From Isoetes taiwanensis (Eukaryota > Streptophyta > Lycopodiopsida > Isoetales > Isoetaceae), in assembly GCA_021234155.1 (NCBI GenBank), contig JAJEKV010000092.1, forward strand, positions 1,056,001-1,120,000: DNA of 64,000 bases. Direction: 5' to 3'. Position numbers and translations under genes: made by a program. Positions 45,300 to 57,499 of the stretch are shown one piece after another (within the stretch, counting starts at the first letter, position 1; each line of letters begins with the position of its first letter). The notes beneath the pieces were generated by a model that worked only from the letters and a program-made list of their open reading frames with translations, was not told where the DNA came from and made no database searches.

Positions 45300-45865
45300 T
45301 GAAGTACTTTTGAACTATTAATACCCTCCTCTCATTGTCTCTTCTCTCATTGCTATAGTGTATCATTTACATGTTCTCAACTTATGCTAAGCAACTGGGC
45401 ACCGTTTTAGTATGTGCTTAACGTTTAAATAACAATTGAAATATAATATTTTGGTAAAGGATTTGTCTCTAAAATTAAAATCCTTTCCACCAATTCATTC
45501 CTTGTGGACTTGAAAGGAAACATCTTATGTGGTCTTCAGAGGGACGACTTTCTAGTCGGAGACATTTTATGTACGAATCAAAATGTTGGGAGTACTACTT
45601 GCAACATGCAAAGGTACCTCAAACAAGCATAGTTAAGCCATACACATTCTATGCTTACATGTAACAAGACAATAGTTAATTGCAAAGATGACTTGGATCA
45701 AGGATTTTAAAGGACCAGGTGCTTCAACAACATGCAAAAATCTTGTGATTATGGCCTACAATCTCAAGTGACAAGAAAGTACCATCGTAAATTTCTATCG
45801 AAGGAAATATTGGCACCACATTTCGGCCTGCATCTTCTGTTTTGTTTGCCGGCAGAAAAAACCGG
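45300..45865. other. Spacer without a recognised gene
   Basis: AT-rich, no family or repeat recognised. Confidence 0.4.
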
Positions 45866-45870
45866 CATAA

Positions 45871-46083
45871 GGGGTATTCGACCTGCCTATTCAACCTATT
45901 CTAAGGGGTATTCCACAAGTCTAATACCCCCTTTTTTGGGACTTTTTCGGATAGGGGTTCCGGCCAAGGAGGAATGGGAGGTATTTGACCGGTCTAATAT
46001 CAACCCAAAATTGCTTGTGGAATAAGTGTGCATGTTGAAACCGCGAGTCTAATACCCCCTATTCCACGAGTCAAATACCCCCC
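45871..46083. mobile_element. ~213-bp MITE with GGGGTATT ends
   Basis: Left end GGGGTATTCGACCTG and right end GAGTCAAATACCCC are inverted. Inside, the motif GGGGTATTCCACAAGTCTAA and its complement recur around 45903-45930 and 46043-46065. No coding potential. The target duplication is unclear. Confidence 0.6.
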
Positions 46084-46723
46084 TGGAATCCAAGTCCAAA
46101 TAGGGTGCCAATAAATGCACCGAATTTCTATACTATGCGTAAACCTAATGTCAACACCAACTTGTGGATTTAAAGTACATTTTAGATTTGGAAACTAGTT
46201 GGTTTTCCCGTTTCTTGTAAGTTTGACCATTAACTTTCTTGTGTAATGTGACCAGATGCTGGTTTTGCATTCTTAAAGTCATCCCACAAGATGTTATAAA
46301 CTTCCTCCCATTTTGTTGATGCTCTCAACTTGGCCTGATACCTTGGCCTTTGATTGGCCTAGGTCTGTTTAGTTCTAGTTATAATGATATGGCATGTCTA
46401 ATTTCTGTTGGCGCTTGCTATCTCCAAGGACTATTCAAATTCAACGAATGGTAATAGTCGACTATAAATCATATTAACTGGAAAATTATAATTGCCAACC
46501 TACATACAACTGAAAAATGTTTTCAAGTGGATAATTTGTTACAACTATATTTTAACTTATTTTCTTGAATAAAGGAGAACTAATAAGAATTCAAGATATT
46601 CCTTAAATATACATCATCTTGGTAGTTCCTTCGTCAAATCTTAAACAATACAAAGTGATTAAATTACATATAATTGAAACCCAAAATACTATATGTATGC
46701 TTCTATATCCTCCTGCCATAGAG

Positions 46724-49700
46724 CTACTTCTGGGAAAGGACACCTTTGGAACTGCAATACAAGTGTAGTCAAGAGGCTTAGCCTTTAATTTACCTCGTTT
46801 GCGCTCTATAGTAATTACCTTGGTATCCTCCCGCTTCTGCGAGGATCAAATTCTATTGCTGCTCTTAGAGCTCTAGCAAAAGCTTTGAATGTAGCCTCAA
46901 TAATATGGTGCGAATTTTCACCTTCCACCTGCAAAGAGAAGTTCCCAGCTTAAGGTGATCTAGGTAGATACTTAATGGTCTTAAGTAGAAACAGTCCCAG
47001 AGCTCATGTCAGACTAAACAAACCAATGCTAGCTTGAATTGCTCACTTTTGCTCTTAAAGATGATTGAACATCATTATATGGCTTCCAGTTTTACTACTT
47101 GTTAAGCTGAAGACATAGACCACGCAGAACAAAGACTTGACAAGTTCTTGCTTGTTACACGGATAAAGTCTGCTTGGGAGCCAAACCTGATGAATGTGAA
47201 GCGTCATTCCAGATGTATTCACTAATGACTGGAAGAAGTGTTTCACCAACTGCAGAAAAAAAGAGATAAAAGTTAGTAACACATAAAAAGACAAAGGCCA
47301 ACTGGAACAAGAAAACAAAACAATCATTACTTATTTAAGAGAGAATTTGGCATGGTTTACATTATAATGCTCATTATCATTACTTAGCCCGAGGTTTCAG
47401 GCATTAAGTTATATGACATGCACATAAGAAGTCTATGTTCTGCATTCTTAATAGTATTCCCCATACAAACACCATCTCTACTATCGTGCCTTTCTCCTGA
47501 TGTAGCATTGTACACATGATTAAAGAATATTAAATATCCACCCTCAAATGAATGTGTCGTAAACCTACTTTCAACAAAAAACTCACGATAGGACCAACCT
47601 GCATATATTACCTGTGTGTCATAAGTGCCAACCCTCTCTGTTGGTATTTGTACACGGTAAGTCAAATGTGGCCGACCACACAAATCCTAAAAAAATTGAA
47701 TGCATATTGCTGCAAAAAGTTAACATCATCTAGTAGCTACAAAGAATACAACATTGTCAAAGATTTTCTGTTAACTAATAATTGACAATATGTCCTTGCA
47801 AATCTCCATGGACACACCAAGAACTAGCTTATTGATATGGATCAACCCATTTATTTAGGATGGGGTGGTTTCAGATTGGTCAAAGACTGTTAATGGCAAA
47901 TTCCATCTACAAATGCCATCATTCTGAACAACAAAATGAAATTGCACATGCAAGAAAGGACCAACTAGGGAAAAGAAAACAGAATGCAAGGTTCTGAAAC
48001 TACCAAGCCTATATAGGCTTACCACAGTGACATGAACAAGAGCCTCATCCAATGGGGCCGAAAAAAAGCCAAATCTATTAATACCCTTCCTATCTCCAAG
48101 TGCTTGCGCCAGTGCCTACAAAATGAACATAAACAAAGCCAAAAACATGAACATATTTCATGAAACTATGTAAATAGTATATCAAAAGACAGAGTTACAA
48201 ACCGTGCCAAGAGCCAAGGCAATGTCCTCATTTGTATGATGGTCATCAATATGAGTATCTCCCTTGGCCTTTACTATTAAATCAAACAAGCCATGTGAAG
48301 CGATTTGCTGCAAAGCCAATGAGCAAGGATTTCATTAAGCCATCTTGAAATGAAGTGAGAGGTAGAATGAGAAACGTCTATGTAAAGAGTGGGATAATCT
48401 AGTAACTCTGGTGGAGGAGATCTTGCACCTAAGAGGGTGCACCCCATATTTTCGATGCATTTTACGATGATTACCTGGGGATGTGCAAGTGCTACAGGCA
48501 TCGCATGAGCAAGCCAACTATACAAATTCAAGGGCTTTGCTTATATGCTTGAATAAGTGGAAACCAGAAAGATCAGATTGTCAAAGTATATGGTGTTTGT
48601 GACAATTAGACTAGATGTAGCACCAGGCTTTCATCAGTGATTTGTTAGGAAGTACTAGATCTTAGAAATCCGTTTTCAATCTATAAGGACACCTCCTCAG
48701 CAGTGAGGCTGCTATTATTGGTATAATATTTCGAAGGTCGTGATGATTGGATCTTTCTTTTTCTTGGGTTCTAATACCATATTGGAATTTGGAGACCTCA
48801 TCAAGAACAAGACACAAGCCAAGGCACAAGAAGGTAAGCAGAATGAGCAAAAAACAGTTACATTCTTAAATTAAGATGAGCAGAATACAACTTTATAAGA
48901 GAAAATTAAGAAAAACATGGGCCAGTTCAAACTAATACCCACTGGCTATCGTTTGCTGAAGGAGCAAAGTGCCAGATTGTAATGCCTGAGGTAAAATCCC
49001 AATGTCTCCAATCGCAAAAATCATGCTTAATTCTAACAATAAAAAACATAAAGAAGTTAAGCTTGGCCATCCAATTGTCCAAATTGTCTTTTGGCAACGA
49101 CTTGAAACGTCCAGTATGGATGCTAGTAAGTTATCATACAGATTAAATCACATCCTCAGAGAGTGTATTTGAAAGGTGCTTTAGGGTAATGGACCCAGAT
49201 TTAATGACCCACAGATAAAGCTAAAAACCTGGAATGAGCACCGCTGTCAGTCATATAGCAGACACGAATATCTTGGGAAAATTTTGCAGATAATACTGAA
49301 TTTGGCAAAGATAGATGTTACAATAAATGCTACTTTGAGTCCTATGAGATGCAAGCTGGATCGATCCAGGCATGCCACAAACTTCCTCTTCTATAAGAAC
49401 CTTCTGCCAACAAAAGATTCTACCGAGAAAAGAGGCAGTTTTTTTGTGGAGAGAATGGGCTAAATGATTGCTTTCTTGAAGCGTATTGAGTGTGATCCAA
49501 AAGTTCGTTAATTTAAGGAGAGCAACTGCAGCATAAATCCCCTTCCCTTTCTATAATGGTTAACATATTTTATTCCATCTGCTACTAATTGTCTTGCAGC
49601 ACAGATTCCGAATCTTTAACCATCCAAGAACTCTTCCAATACGAAAGGCCATCAGCATATATAAAGGCCATAGATTTACAAATATGCACTTAAATAATTG

Positions 49701-52700
49701 CAAAGTAGTGAAAAATTGATTTATTCCTGTGTTCAACATCTTCAGGTTCATGTAAACAACATAGAACGAGTGCCAAAATGTTGTCTATAGATGTGCACAT
49801 TTTCCTGAAATTTGATGTTTAAGCAAAGCATTTTTCAAAGTGATAAAATAAGAAGTCAAAGGCATAGCTACGCATGTAATCAGAGTCTCTAATCTTAAAA
49901 AAGACATATCACCCCAATATGACAATGATGAGATGCTGGTAGAAAGGAAGACAGCATTTATGTCTCTGTGGGATCCAAAGACCCTTAAGGCTATGTAGCA
50001 CAATAAAAACGATTTTAGAGTCCGAGGCACAGTGTAACTGGTTCTGGCCAACACCCCCAAAACCCCCACCCCACAGATGATCTGATCCCAAGGGGTCTCA
50101 TTTTTCTTCTGGAAAGATTCTTCAAGCTGCCTTTGCCTCTTTCTTAGCCTGACGGAGGCGAACTGGCCAGTAGACAAGGAGGAGACTCGAGCAATGGCAG
50201 AGCGGCTTGCAATCCAGGTCATATGGGCAAAACAAGGGAGCAGGATGTCACACTATAGGCTATCAGTCAATCAGATGGAACATTATGGTGACCAAAGGTA
50301 TCTCTCCACAAACATGCCGAAGAGGCTCAGGCAAATTATAGCAAGATATCGGGTCAGTTCTCACAGGTTAGAGTGTGAAACAGGCCGGTGGTCCAAGATT
50401 CCAGCAGAAAATCGGCTTTGTAAACTCTGCAACACAAACAGCATTGAGGATGAAGATCATGTTTTTTCGGTCTGCACTGCATATAAGGTTATCAGGGATA
50501 ATTTCGGTATCCATGTGGAGAATTTTCGATCTCTATTTACTTTAGATTTGGTTAAAATAGGTTCATATATAAAAGCAGTAGAAGAGCATCATACATTCAT
50601 ATTGAAATTGTAAAAGATAACAGTGTATTCAGGCTCCATGGCCTTCAAGGCCCCAGAGGGCATTGAATTTATTATTATTATTATTATAGTCGCCCCTTCA
50701 AATCAATCCCACTTATGCTTGTGTTAGTTGGAATCTGAAGAACCATTTCAGGTGCAGAGACACAGATCAGCATTGTTTTTTTTATTCTCCTGTTCTGGCT
50801 GACTATCTCTGTTTAATAGAGCATTTTCTGAATTTGGCAAACTCGAGATAATGAAATTCATCAATGCTGCAGCGTCATTAGTTACTGGAAAAGACAATGC
50901 AACCACTTCCCTTATTTCATAAGGAAAAAAAGTGTTCCTCTAATCGATCGACTCCTAAGCTGCATATTGGGAGTAGTTTTACTGTCATGCCCTAGAAGAC
51001 CATTTTATAAGAACAATCTTTGAACATTTCCACGGATGGTGTCTTTAAATGACCAGGATATTTAGATATCCATCTCCCCATTTTGAAGCAGTTCCACGTC
51101 TCCACACATTAATTAAAACTTGAAGCTTTATAAGCCAAATGCACATAGTTCCTGAGTTGTCTGCCACTAAATCATATCAAGTAACCAGTTTAACCTCCTT
51201 TAATTTCAAACCACGGTTAGCATCCTTTAAGATATTATTGATAGAAATGCATTTTCTTGAACAACTTGCTGTCCAGGAGAGCAAGCCATCCCGTAGCTTC
51301 TGCTGGCCTCTCAAAATCAGCAAAGAATTGTACTATATCAAGATAATGTACTACCTGGAAAATAGCCTAGAGAGGCATAAACTGGATTCGAAGACAATGA
51401 ATCCACAGTTTTAGTTACATCTGCTCGTCTTGCAGCAAAGGGTCCAATAAAGTTGCAGGTTAAAAAAGAGAGTTGACTCGTCATATCAAATTAATCTTCC
51501 ACTAGGAAGCAGCAAATATACACCTCTACTTTCAAACTCCCCATCCTGTTGGTGGCCAAGCTTTTGATTGCCTGGGGTCATTGTTTAGATCTACTTTTCA
51601 AACTGGTTTTGCTTATAGCTGATTCAAAATATAAGATCATCTTGACTTTTCCTCTTTTGGGATTAAAAGAGCCCACACTTTTTTCTGCTAAAAATGCAAC
51701 TATACAAGGAACACATCCGACATTGGAAAAACTGATGAGACCAACATGTTTGATTCCACTTGTAAGCTTACACCTAGATAGATGCTAAAATTTTACTATA
51801 TTTGAGCTACAAATGTTGCGGCCTACTTACATCCAACATATGGTCCAGAAATGGGATGCCAGTTGAGCAATCGCACTGACCTGTGCCATCTAACCAAATT
51901 GTAGCGCTCACTTGTGTTTCTTTAGTCACCCTCGTGACTTCACCCTTACGGCAACCGCCTATTCAGGAAATAAAAACTACTTTTACATTATCCAAGCAAG
52001 CCATGTTCTATATAAACATTTGCAAAAGTAACCCATAAAAACTCTCTAAATTTACTAATACAAAAGCTAGTACCAAGAACTCCAGCGCAATTCAGGGTTC
52101 TTTTGATCCTATGCAACAAAGCTCCATGCGAAGAGATAAAAGATCTTTCTCCAGAATGCTCTCAGCATTAGATATAAAATAATTAGCTTAAACCGCTAAA
52201 TGCACCTACACTACCATATCCGCTTGAATTAAAGCCAGAATAGAACCTGTTAGCATATCGGGGAAATTTCTGCATTGAGAGTTTCTTCAAATAAGACTGA
52301 GTAAGAAATAGAGATTATTAGCATTAGTTAGATTAAAGATCTGTGCAGAGAATCAAGGTTGTCCACCTAAACTCAACGGCATGTTTCACCAGCCATAATA
52401 CGAAGCGAATTTTAAGATGTTCCAGAGAGATCAACGTAATCTTTAATACTACTGATGTGAAGTGAAGTGATTAGACAAGTACTGGACATTGTTCCAATCT
52501 ACGTAATTTATGCACGCCATCACATAATAGCTTAGAAGTATAAAGCTAACAGTGTGAAGGAAACAAAAACTGACCTTCATCTGCAACTGCATTGGGATTG
52601 TCTATATCACAACTAGGAGCTCCATTGCTTCCATCCATAGCCATACTGGCCATTACGCCTTTCACTGAGAGTCTTCTAGAAGCTACATGGACAGTTTTAA

Positions 52701-52911
52701 GAGAAGAATAGAGAGGGCAGAAGGCACCAACCATCAATCCGTCGTCATTTTGAAGTGGGGATGTATGGCGAGAAGGCAAGGCTTGGGGGCGTGGACCATG
52801 ATCATGAAGATCGAGGACGATTTTTGCTGCTGCGAGGGCAATTCCCCGTTCCAAACTAAGTGAAGTGTTGGTGCGTGGCAAGAAGGCGGGACAGAACGTA
52901 GCGAATGCCAT
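46724..52911 (-). CDS. HISN5: Imidazoleglycerol-phosphate dehydratase, plastid (histidine biosynthesis)
   Basis: Catalyses dehydration of imidazole glycerol 3-phosphate to imidazole acetol phosphate in the plastid, the sixth step of histidine synthesis; the family forms Mn-dependent 24-mers. Eight exons with GT-AG borders: 52911-52575, 51958-51831, 48307-48203, 48115-48023, 47686-47612, 47249-47187, 46928-46819, 46751-46724. Together they encode 312 residues with codon phase kept throughout. Residues 1 to about 110 form a Ser/Arg-rich plastid transit region. The enzyme domain then runs from [20 protein letters not shown] through [79 protein letters not shown] and [18 protein letters not shown] to SSKGVLSQK. 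The metal-binding His-rich motifs are all present, so it looks functional. Intron 2 is 3.5 kb and carries TE debris; two MITEs lie just upstream. Confidence 0.95.
48540..48860 (-). repeat. Possible Copia LTR/PBS relic in HISN5 intron 2
   Basis: Minus strand shows CCAATATGGTATTAGAACCC, close to the plant Copia junction TGGTATCAGAGC. No LTR pair or gag domain could be confirmed. Confidence 0.25.
50100..50695 (+). mobile_element. 5'-truncated LINE in HISN5 intron 2
   Basis: A plus-strand frame (50194-50613) encodes a LINE C-terminal domain with zinc knuckle [20 protein letters not shown], matching the end of the LINE at 29645 (LCQCCQMGVIEDESHTLQSC). It is followed by a GGCCTTCAAGGCCCC motif and an (ATT)n tail at about 50672-50692, the expected 3' tail of a non-LTR insertion. 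It is antisense to HISN5. No endonuclease or RT core remains. Confidence 0.8.
50700..51800. other. HISN5 intron 2, remaining sequence
   Basis: No exon or recognised repeat. Short open frames on the opposite strand have no family resemblance. Confidence 0.5.
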
Positions 52912-52974
52912 TACTAGAAAAAACCCTAGGAGTACAAATATTTTAGATTGCGAGTTGAATTTTCATGGGTTAAA

Positions 52975-53172
52975 AGATGCTTTCCCATGATATTGGTGAC
53001 CTGAAAATCTGGGTCCAAGTAAAAAACGTGAGCATTGAGAAATGCTTGATGATTACTTTTGATTTAGGTAAAAAACCTGAGTCTTTGAGGTTGAGGCGCC
53101 CACGGGAACCTGCACGCCTTGATCTGGACCTCAAGAAAACCTTGAGGTCGGAGGCCCATGGGAAGACACCCT
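52975..53172. mobile_element. MITE 1 in the HISN5 upstream region
   Basis: Inverted ends AGATGCTTTCCCATG and CATGGGAAGACACCC, about 198 bp, with TAA on both sides as a possible 3-bp duplication. It starts about 64 bp upstream of the HISN5 ATG, so it must lie in the 5' UTR or core promoter. Confidence 0.65.
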
Positions 53173-53262
53173 AAGAGCCTTCGTCATACCACCACATGGT
53201 AGCATCCCATAAAAAGAAAACATCCAGCCATCCAGGAACGTTAAACCATGTTAAGAGCAATT

Positions 53263-53450
53263 AGGGTGTTTTCCCATGGGCAGAAAACCTCCAGGTTTCC
53301 TGAAGGTCTGATCTGCGATTCGGATGTTCCCGTGATCTAAGAACCTGAGTGGCTGAGGTTAAGAACCTCATTTGGAAGGTATTCCCGACGATTACCTTTG
53401 GACCTGGGTCTGACCTCATCTAGGTCTGTCCGTCCATGGGAAAGCATCCT
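53263..53450. mobile_element. MITE 2 in the HISN5 upstream region
   Basis: Inverted ends AGGGTGTTTTCCCATGG and CCATGGGAAAGCATCCT, about 188 bp, same family as MITE 1. The interior shares ACCT/AGGT-rich words (GACCTCA, AACCTGAG). The 3-bp duplication would suit a PIF/Harbinger-type MITE; this is tentative. Confidence 0.65.
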
Positions 53451-53459
53451 TAGTAAAGG

Positions 53460-54860
53460 TTTCCAAAGTTGCCAGGCTTTAGCTATATAATGTTACGTGA
53501 ATGGATATAAATATCAAATATCAGAGGAGGAAGCGTTTGTTTTTTATCTATAGGAGCTGAAATTGTTAAGTAGGATGATGTTGAGAAGGGTAGAGACAAC
53601 TTGTAGGCAAATAGGTGATATTTTTATGTTGTGATTACTTCTTTGGTTCATGCCTTTGTGGGATTTTAGGTAAAGTTTTTTTTTTGGAGAGCAAGATATT
53701 TTGATTTTATTAATAGTAAAAAATGGTAACATGGCCTTATTTTAGGCTGCGCAATAGGCCAGATAGGAAACTTCATGTCATGGTTACCAGATCGAAAGAA
53801 CACAATGCAACATAGACACAATGTTGGAGGTTGATGTAAAGCCATAATTGTGTATTATGGCATGACCCCTCAACCTCTTCACCGCAATTGCAAATAGATA
53901 TAGGCATCCCCTTCTTAGCTTCTATAGTACTATAAGGCATAACCATCTTTCCACACGCTTCAACTACTATGGAAAGCCGCTTATGACTATGGAGCCCATC
54001 AAAAACTACTCTTTTCGATCATGAAGAACAACCCGGATAATTTATCTAGAGGAATAGTCTCGCTGTAGGTCAGGAAGTCCATACTGAGTAGGAGATCGAG
54101 ATGATCCATCCTTTTCCCACAAACGCGGTACTATAGAGGATCAAACCAGAGTCCCACTAACATATAGCAATCCACACTCCATTACAATAGCGGCCTCAAC
54201 CTCTTCATTAAAGCAAGAGTACTACAATTCGTGCACCTAGTTCCAAGTGTAAGCTGAGAAGAGAAAATACAACATACTTCTCTACAACTGCAACTACTAT
54301 GGGACGGGGCTTCTCATTATTGCCTTCCATCTACCTCAGACAAGATGTTGCAATTTCCAGTTGGGATGGAAGAGGGGAATCAAACTTTTGTAGCTCACAA
54401 ACAAGACTGCGGCTAGAAACACATAAGATCAACTGCTCCATGACTTGAGAACGCCAAGAAACCAATACATCTTCTGCAATGAGTGCCCAGGGTGCACCTA
54501 TTGTATAAGGGTATGCCACCTGCGTGCAAGGGGTCGGCAAAAACCCCCTTGTATAAGCGTTTGAATTTTTTCAGAAACCCCCTTTCCAGCCACATACAGT
54601 ACCAAAATTGCCCTAAAACCCCAAAAAGCTACCCCTAGGTACAAGTATATGTACAGTTTAAGGGAAAAACAAACCCTTTTGGGTCATTCACATGGTTTGT
54701 ACGGCCAAAACTATGTGAAACCCCTTGAATGAGTGTAGATGTTGCACTGCTAAACAACCTTGTGCTGCAGTGAGTGCAGACAGATATTACTGGAGTGGGT
54801 GCGGCCTTCAAGTTGCATTAAGTGCAACACAAAGAGTTTCTCAAGAGCAAGACTACAAAG
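53460..54860. other. Intergenic block, no gene seen
   Basis: No recognised gene. A 16-bp inverted word pair (GCACTGC.. and GTGCTGCAGTGAGTGC) near 54740-54775 is the only structure noted. Confidence 0.4.
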
Positions 54861-54868
54861 CCCGTCAG

Positions 54869-54988
54869 AAAAAGGGAAAGTGAATATGGGGAAGGGAAAA
54901 TGGAAAGGAAGGGAAGGGGAGGCGAAGAGAGCTAAAAAGGGGAGAAGGGGGATGTGTAGGAAAAATGAGAAAAAAAGGGGGGGCTTAG
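54869..54988. repeat. Purine-rich tract
   Basis: About 120 bp nearly all A/G on the plus strand (GGAAGGGAAGGGGAGGCGAA and similar), like the tract at 37158-37470. Confidence 0.8.
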
Positions 54989-55199
54989 TTCTATATTAGA
55001 TTTATAAAAAAAGGTGTTTGAGTTGAACAGGTTTCCGTCCACACAGGTTCCAGACTTATGCACACTAGTATTGAAAAAGAATGCATTCGTTTGGGTAACT
55101 CTCTCTTTCAAAGTTTTGAACTCCCTATTTTGCAATCGCATTTGACAACTATCTTAGAATAACTTAGAGGGAAAAAAAACATTATCTCTTCTTCCTTTT

Positions 55200-55400
55200 C
55201 CTTTTTGACAGATTATGCATGCTCTTCTACAGGTTGAAGGAGATGACGTGGAGGAAGTGGAGGACGAACTGGGCTTGCTCATTAACAACCTCATATGCTA
55301 TGTCGAATTTGAGAGATTAGGGGATTATATTTCTGGTTCTTTAGCAAGTGTTTTAAGCGGTGCTAGAATTACGGATTTGGAAGGCATAGATTTCGGCTGA
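55200..55400 (+). CDS. Possible exon of an unidentified gene
   Basis: After an acceptor-like CTTCTACAG (55224-55232) an acidic open frame encodes VEGDDVEEVEDELGLLINNL then ICYVEFERLGDYISGSLASV, ending with TGA at 55398. Composition looks protein-like, but I do not recognise the family and no upstream exon was found. Confidence 0.3.
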
Positions 55401-55589
55401 TATTTGGGAAGGATTTGATGCATTGCATATAAGACTAAATAGATGCCCTATCCCATCTTCCATTCATGGTTTTCGAATGCCTTACATAGTGGCAAGAAGA
55501 AATCTATCAATGTTGAATTTTGCTTACCTGATCAGGTTACTTCAAATTGCTGAACGCCCAACTATTACCAGCTAAGTGGGGGGCGGGGC

Positions 55590-55670
55590 GATGGTGAAAC
55601 GATGTTTCAGCAGTTGGGCGGGGCGGGGGCGGGGCGGTTGGGCGAGGCGATTGGGCGATCGATGGTGATG
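55590..55670. repeat. GGGCGGGGCG-rich tract
   Basis: Repeated GGGCGGGGC and GGGCGA[GT] words on the plus strand give many G-runs and could form G-quadruplexes. Near-repeats ACCAGCT[AG]AGTG stand on both sides (about 55570 and 55672). Confidence 0.75.
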
Positions 55671-55679
55671 ACCAGCTGA

Positions 55680-56090
55680 GTGCATCTCCTTAACTCTTAA
55701 TATTCATCTTCTTAGAAAAAGTTTAGATTATGTTCATCTTCTTTAGAAGATAATCTAGCTTATAAATAATGTAAACATGCTCGGGCCGAAAAGGAACAAC
55801 CGATTATCTGTGCATGAATACGACACACAATTGCTAGATCAGGACAGATGTTTGATACAGAAAAATATAAAATAGATCATGTGCGATATCAGTCGACACA
55901 ATCCGGCATGATTGGAGCATAAGAAGATGATACGAACTTTCAGGAAGGGAAGCATCGGGGGAAAGGAACTCAAGATCCCGGCGATGGGCGATTCAAAAAT
56001 TCATAACCGTTAGGAAAAATGGGAGGGGCATAACATAAAATAAGAAAATAAATTGGAAAATCAATGAATTTATAAACTACTTAAAAATTA
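55680..56090. other. Intergenic block, no gene seen
   Basis: No recognised gene or repeat. Confidence 0.4.
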
Positions 56091-56092
56091 AA

Positions 56093-56150
56093 GGGGAGAG
56101 AACGTGGCGTAAGGGGGAGAGAACGTGGCGTAAGGGGGAGAGAACACCAG
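56093..56150. repeat. ~21-bp tandem repeat
   Basis: GGGGGAGAGAACGTGGCGTA repeated two and a half times. Confidence 0.9.
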
Positions 56151-56640
56151 TCGACTGAACAGCTATAAAGGGTGGGACACGTGGCAGAGACGGGAGAGAG
56201 CACGAGCAGATAATAGTAAAAATATATAAAATAAAATGTCGTGAATTCGCACATATGATCGGACGTGACGGATCGTCGTAATCATGACATCTACGGTAGG
56301 CATAATAATGAAAATATAGGGAAAAAAGAAAAATGTACACATGGCAGCGAATCGACTAGAGACAGGTGGCGGGGACCCGCAGACGAAAATTCTTGTGACA
56401 GCATAAGACAAGACCTGCATTTAAGGTAGACGGTCGTATTAAATGGGTGGGAACTCAGACAGATTTCGTAAACCCTAAATGCTATATAACAGTAGTAACG
56501 AAGAAGGGAGGAATTGTGAAGACCGCCCTCAAGAACTCAAGATATCTCAGCCTTCTGAACGCTTGAGAGCTTGAAGTTCTTGAATTTAGGTTGAGCAGGG
56601 AAGCGCCAGGTCGTCTCAGTCTCCGGCTCAGCTCCGAAAA

Positions 56641-56772
56641 ATGGATAAGGGGAAGAAAGTTGTGGTTGACAGAGATGGGGAGAAGAAAAACGGCAAGAAG
56701 CGACCCAGCTCCGGCACCCCAGGCAACCTCACGGTGCCTTATAACCCTGACCTTGAGGATCTTAATCCCTGA
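56641..56772 (+). CDS. Short ORF, possibly a gene 5' end cut by a transposon
   Basis: 43 codons: MDKGKKVVVDRDGEKKNGKK then RPSSGTPGNLTVPYNPDLED LNP and TGA, preceded by GC-richer sequence and a TATATAA at about 56481. The stop lies about 18 bp before the apparent end of the ACGGGAG element. It could be the first exon of a gene interrupted by that insertion, or a chance frame. Confidence 0.3.
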   Translation: MDKGKKVVVDRDGEKKNGKKRPSSGTPGNLTVPYNPDLEDLNP

Positions 56773-57299
56773 ACATGGTTGCAAATTAAACGGGAGTGTT
56801 GCAGCACTCCCGTTTCAAAGATTCCCCTTAAAAAAACACCATGCTCTTAAAATTGGCCTTTTTTGGATAAACTTGAGAATTTCAAAAGGTTCAGTTTTTT
56901 TTTTTCCCCTCATTTTGACTCCTCATTAAGTGACAAGTTTGTTTTTCGCAAAGAAACACCCTTGAAAATGGCAAAATATAGACATGAATACATAATCTCT
57001 GAAAGTGAGATATCAAAAACATCAAAATAGAGAAGAAAAAATAATAATTATTTCTTTAAATTTTTTCAAGATATCAATTTGGCACCCTCAAAATTTAGTG
57101 CATATAGAATAATGCGCTGGTCAGACGCTGCAAAGCGTATATGCCCCAAGTCTCCATGTATAGTTGTTCTATCAAACATGTTTGACATGTTATGACCTTC
57201 TTTTGGCTGAATAAAAAACAATAAAATAATCAAGTAAACAAATAAACACTAGGACACATAAAACGAAAAATGTAAAAAAGAAAAGTGCTTTTTGAAAAA

Positions 57300-57440
57300 A
57301 TAAACGTGTATTCCAGAATACACTTTGAATTTCCTGAGAAAGCAAAAGTGTATTCCGGAATACACCTTTGCTTTCCTGAGAAAGCAAAAGTGTATTCTGG
57401 AATACATCTTTGCTTTCTAAGAAATCAAACGTGTATTTTG
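57300..57440. repeat. Left cluster of GTATTCCGGAATAC palindromes
   Basis: GTGTATTCC[AG]GAATACA units about 46 bp apart, separated by TTTCCTGAGAAAGCAAAA. Matching copies occur at 60885-61205. Confidence 0.85.
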
Positions 57441-57499
57441 GAACGACATGTTGCCTATGTGCTAAGGTTTAGAGCACGTGTACCTACTTGTAGCTTGTT

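Noticed and set aside
56077-56420. Minus-strand Cys/Phe-rich frames near 56.1-56.4 kb
   Set aside because: Overlap a simple 21-bp tandem repeat and AT-rich sequence, with no family resemblance.
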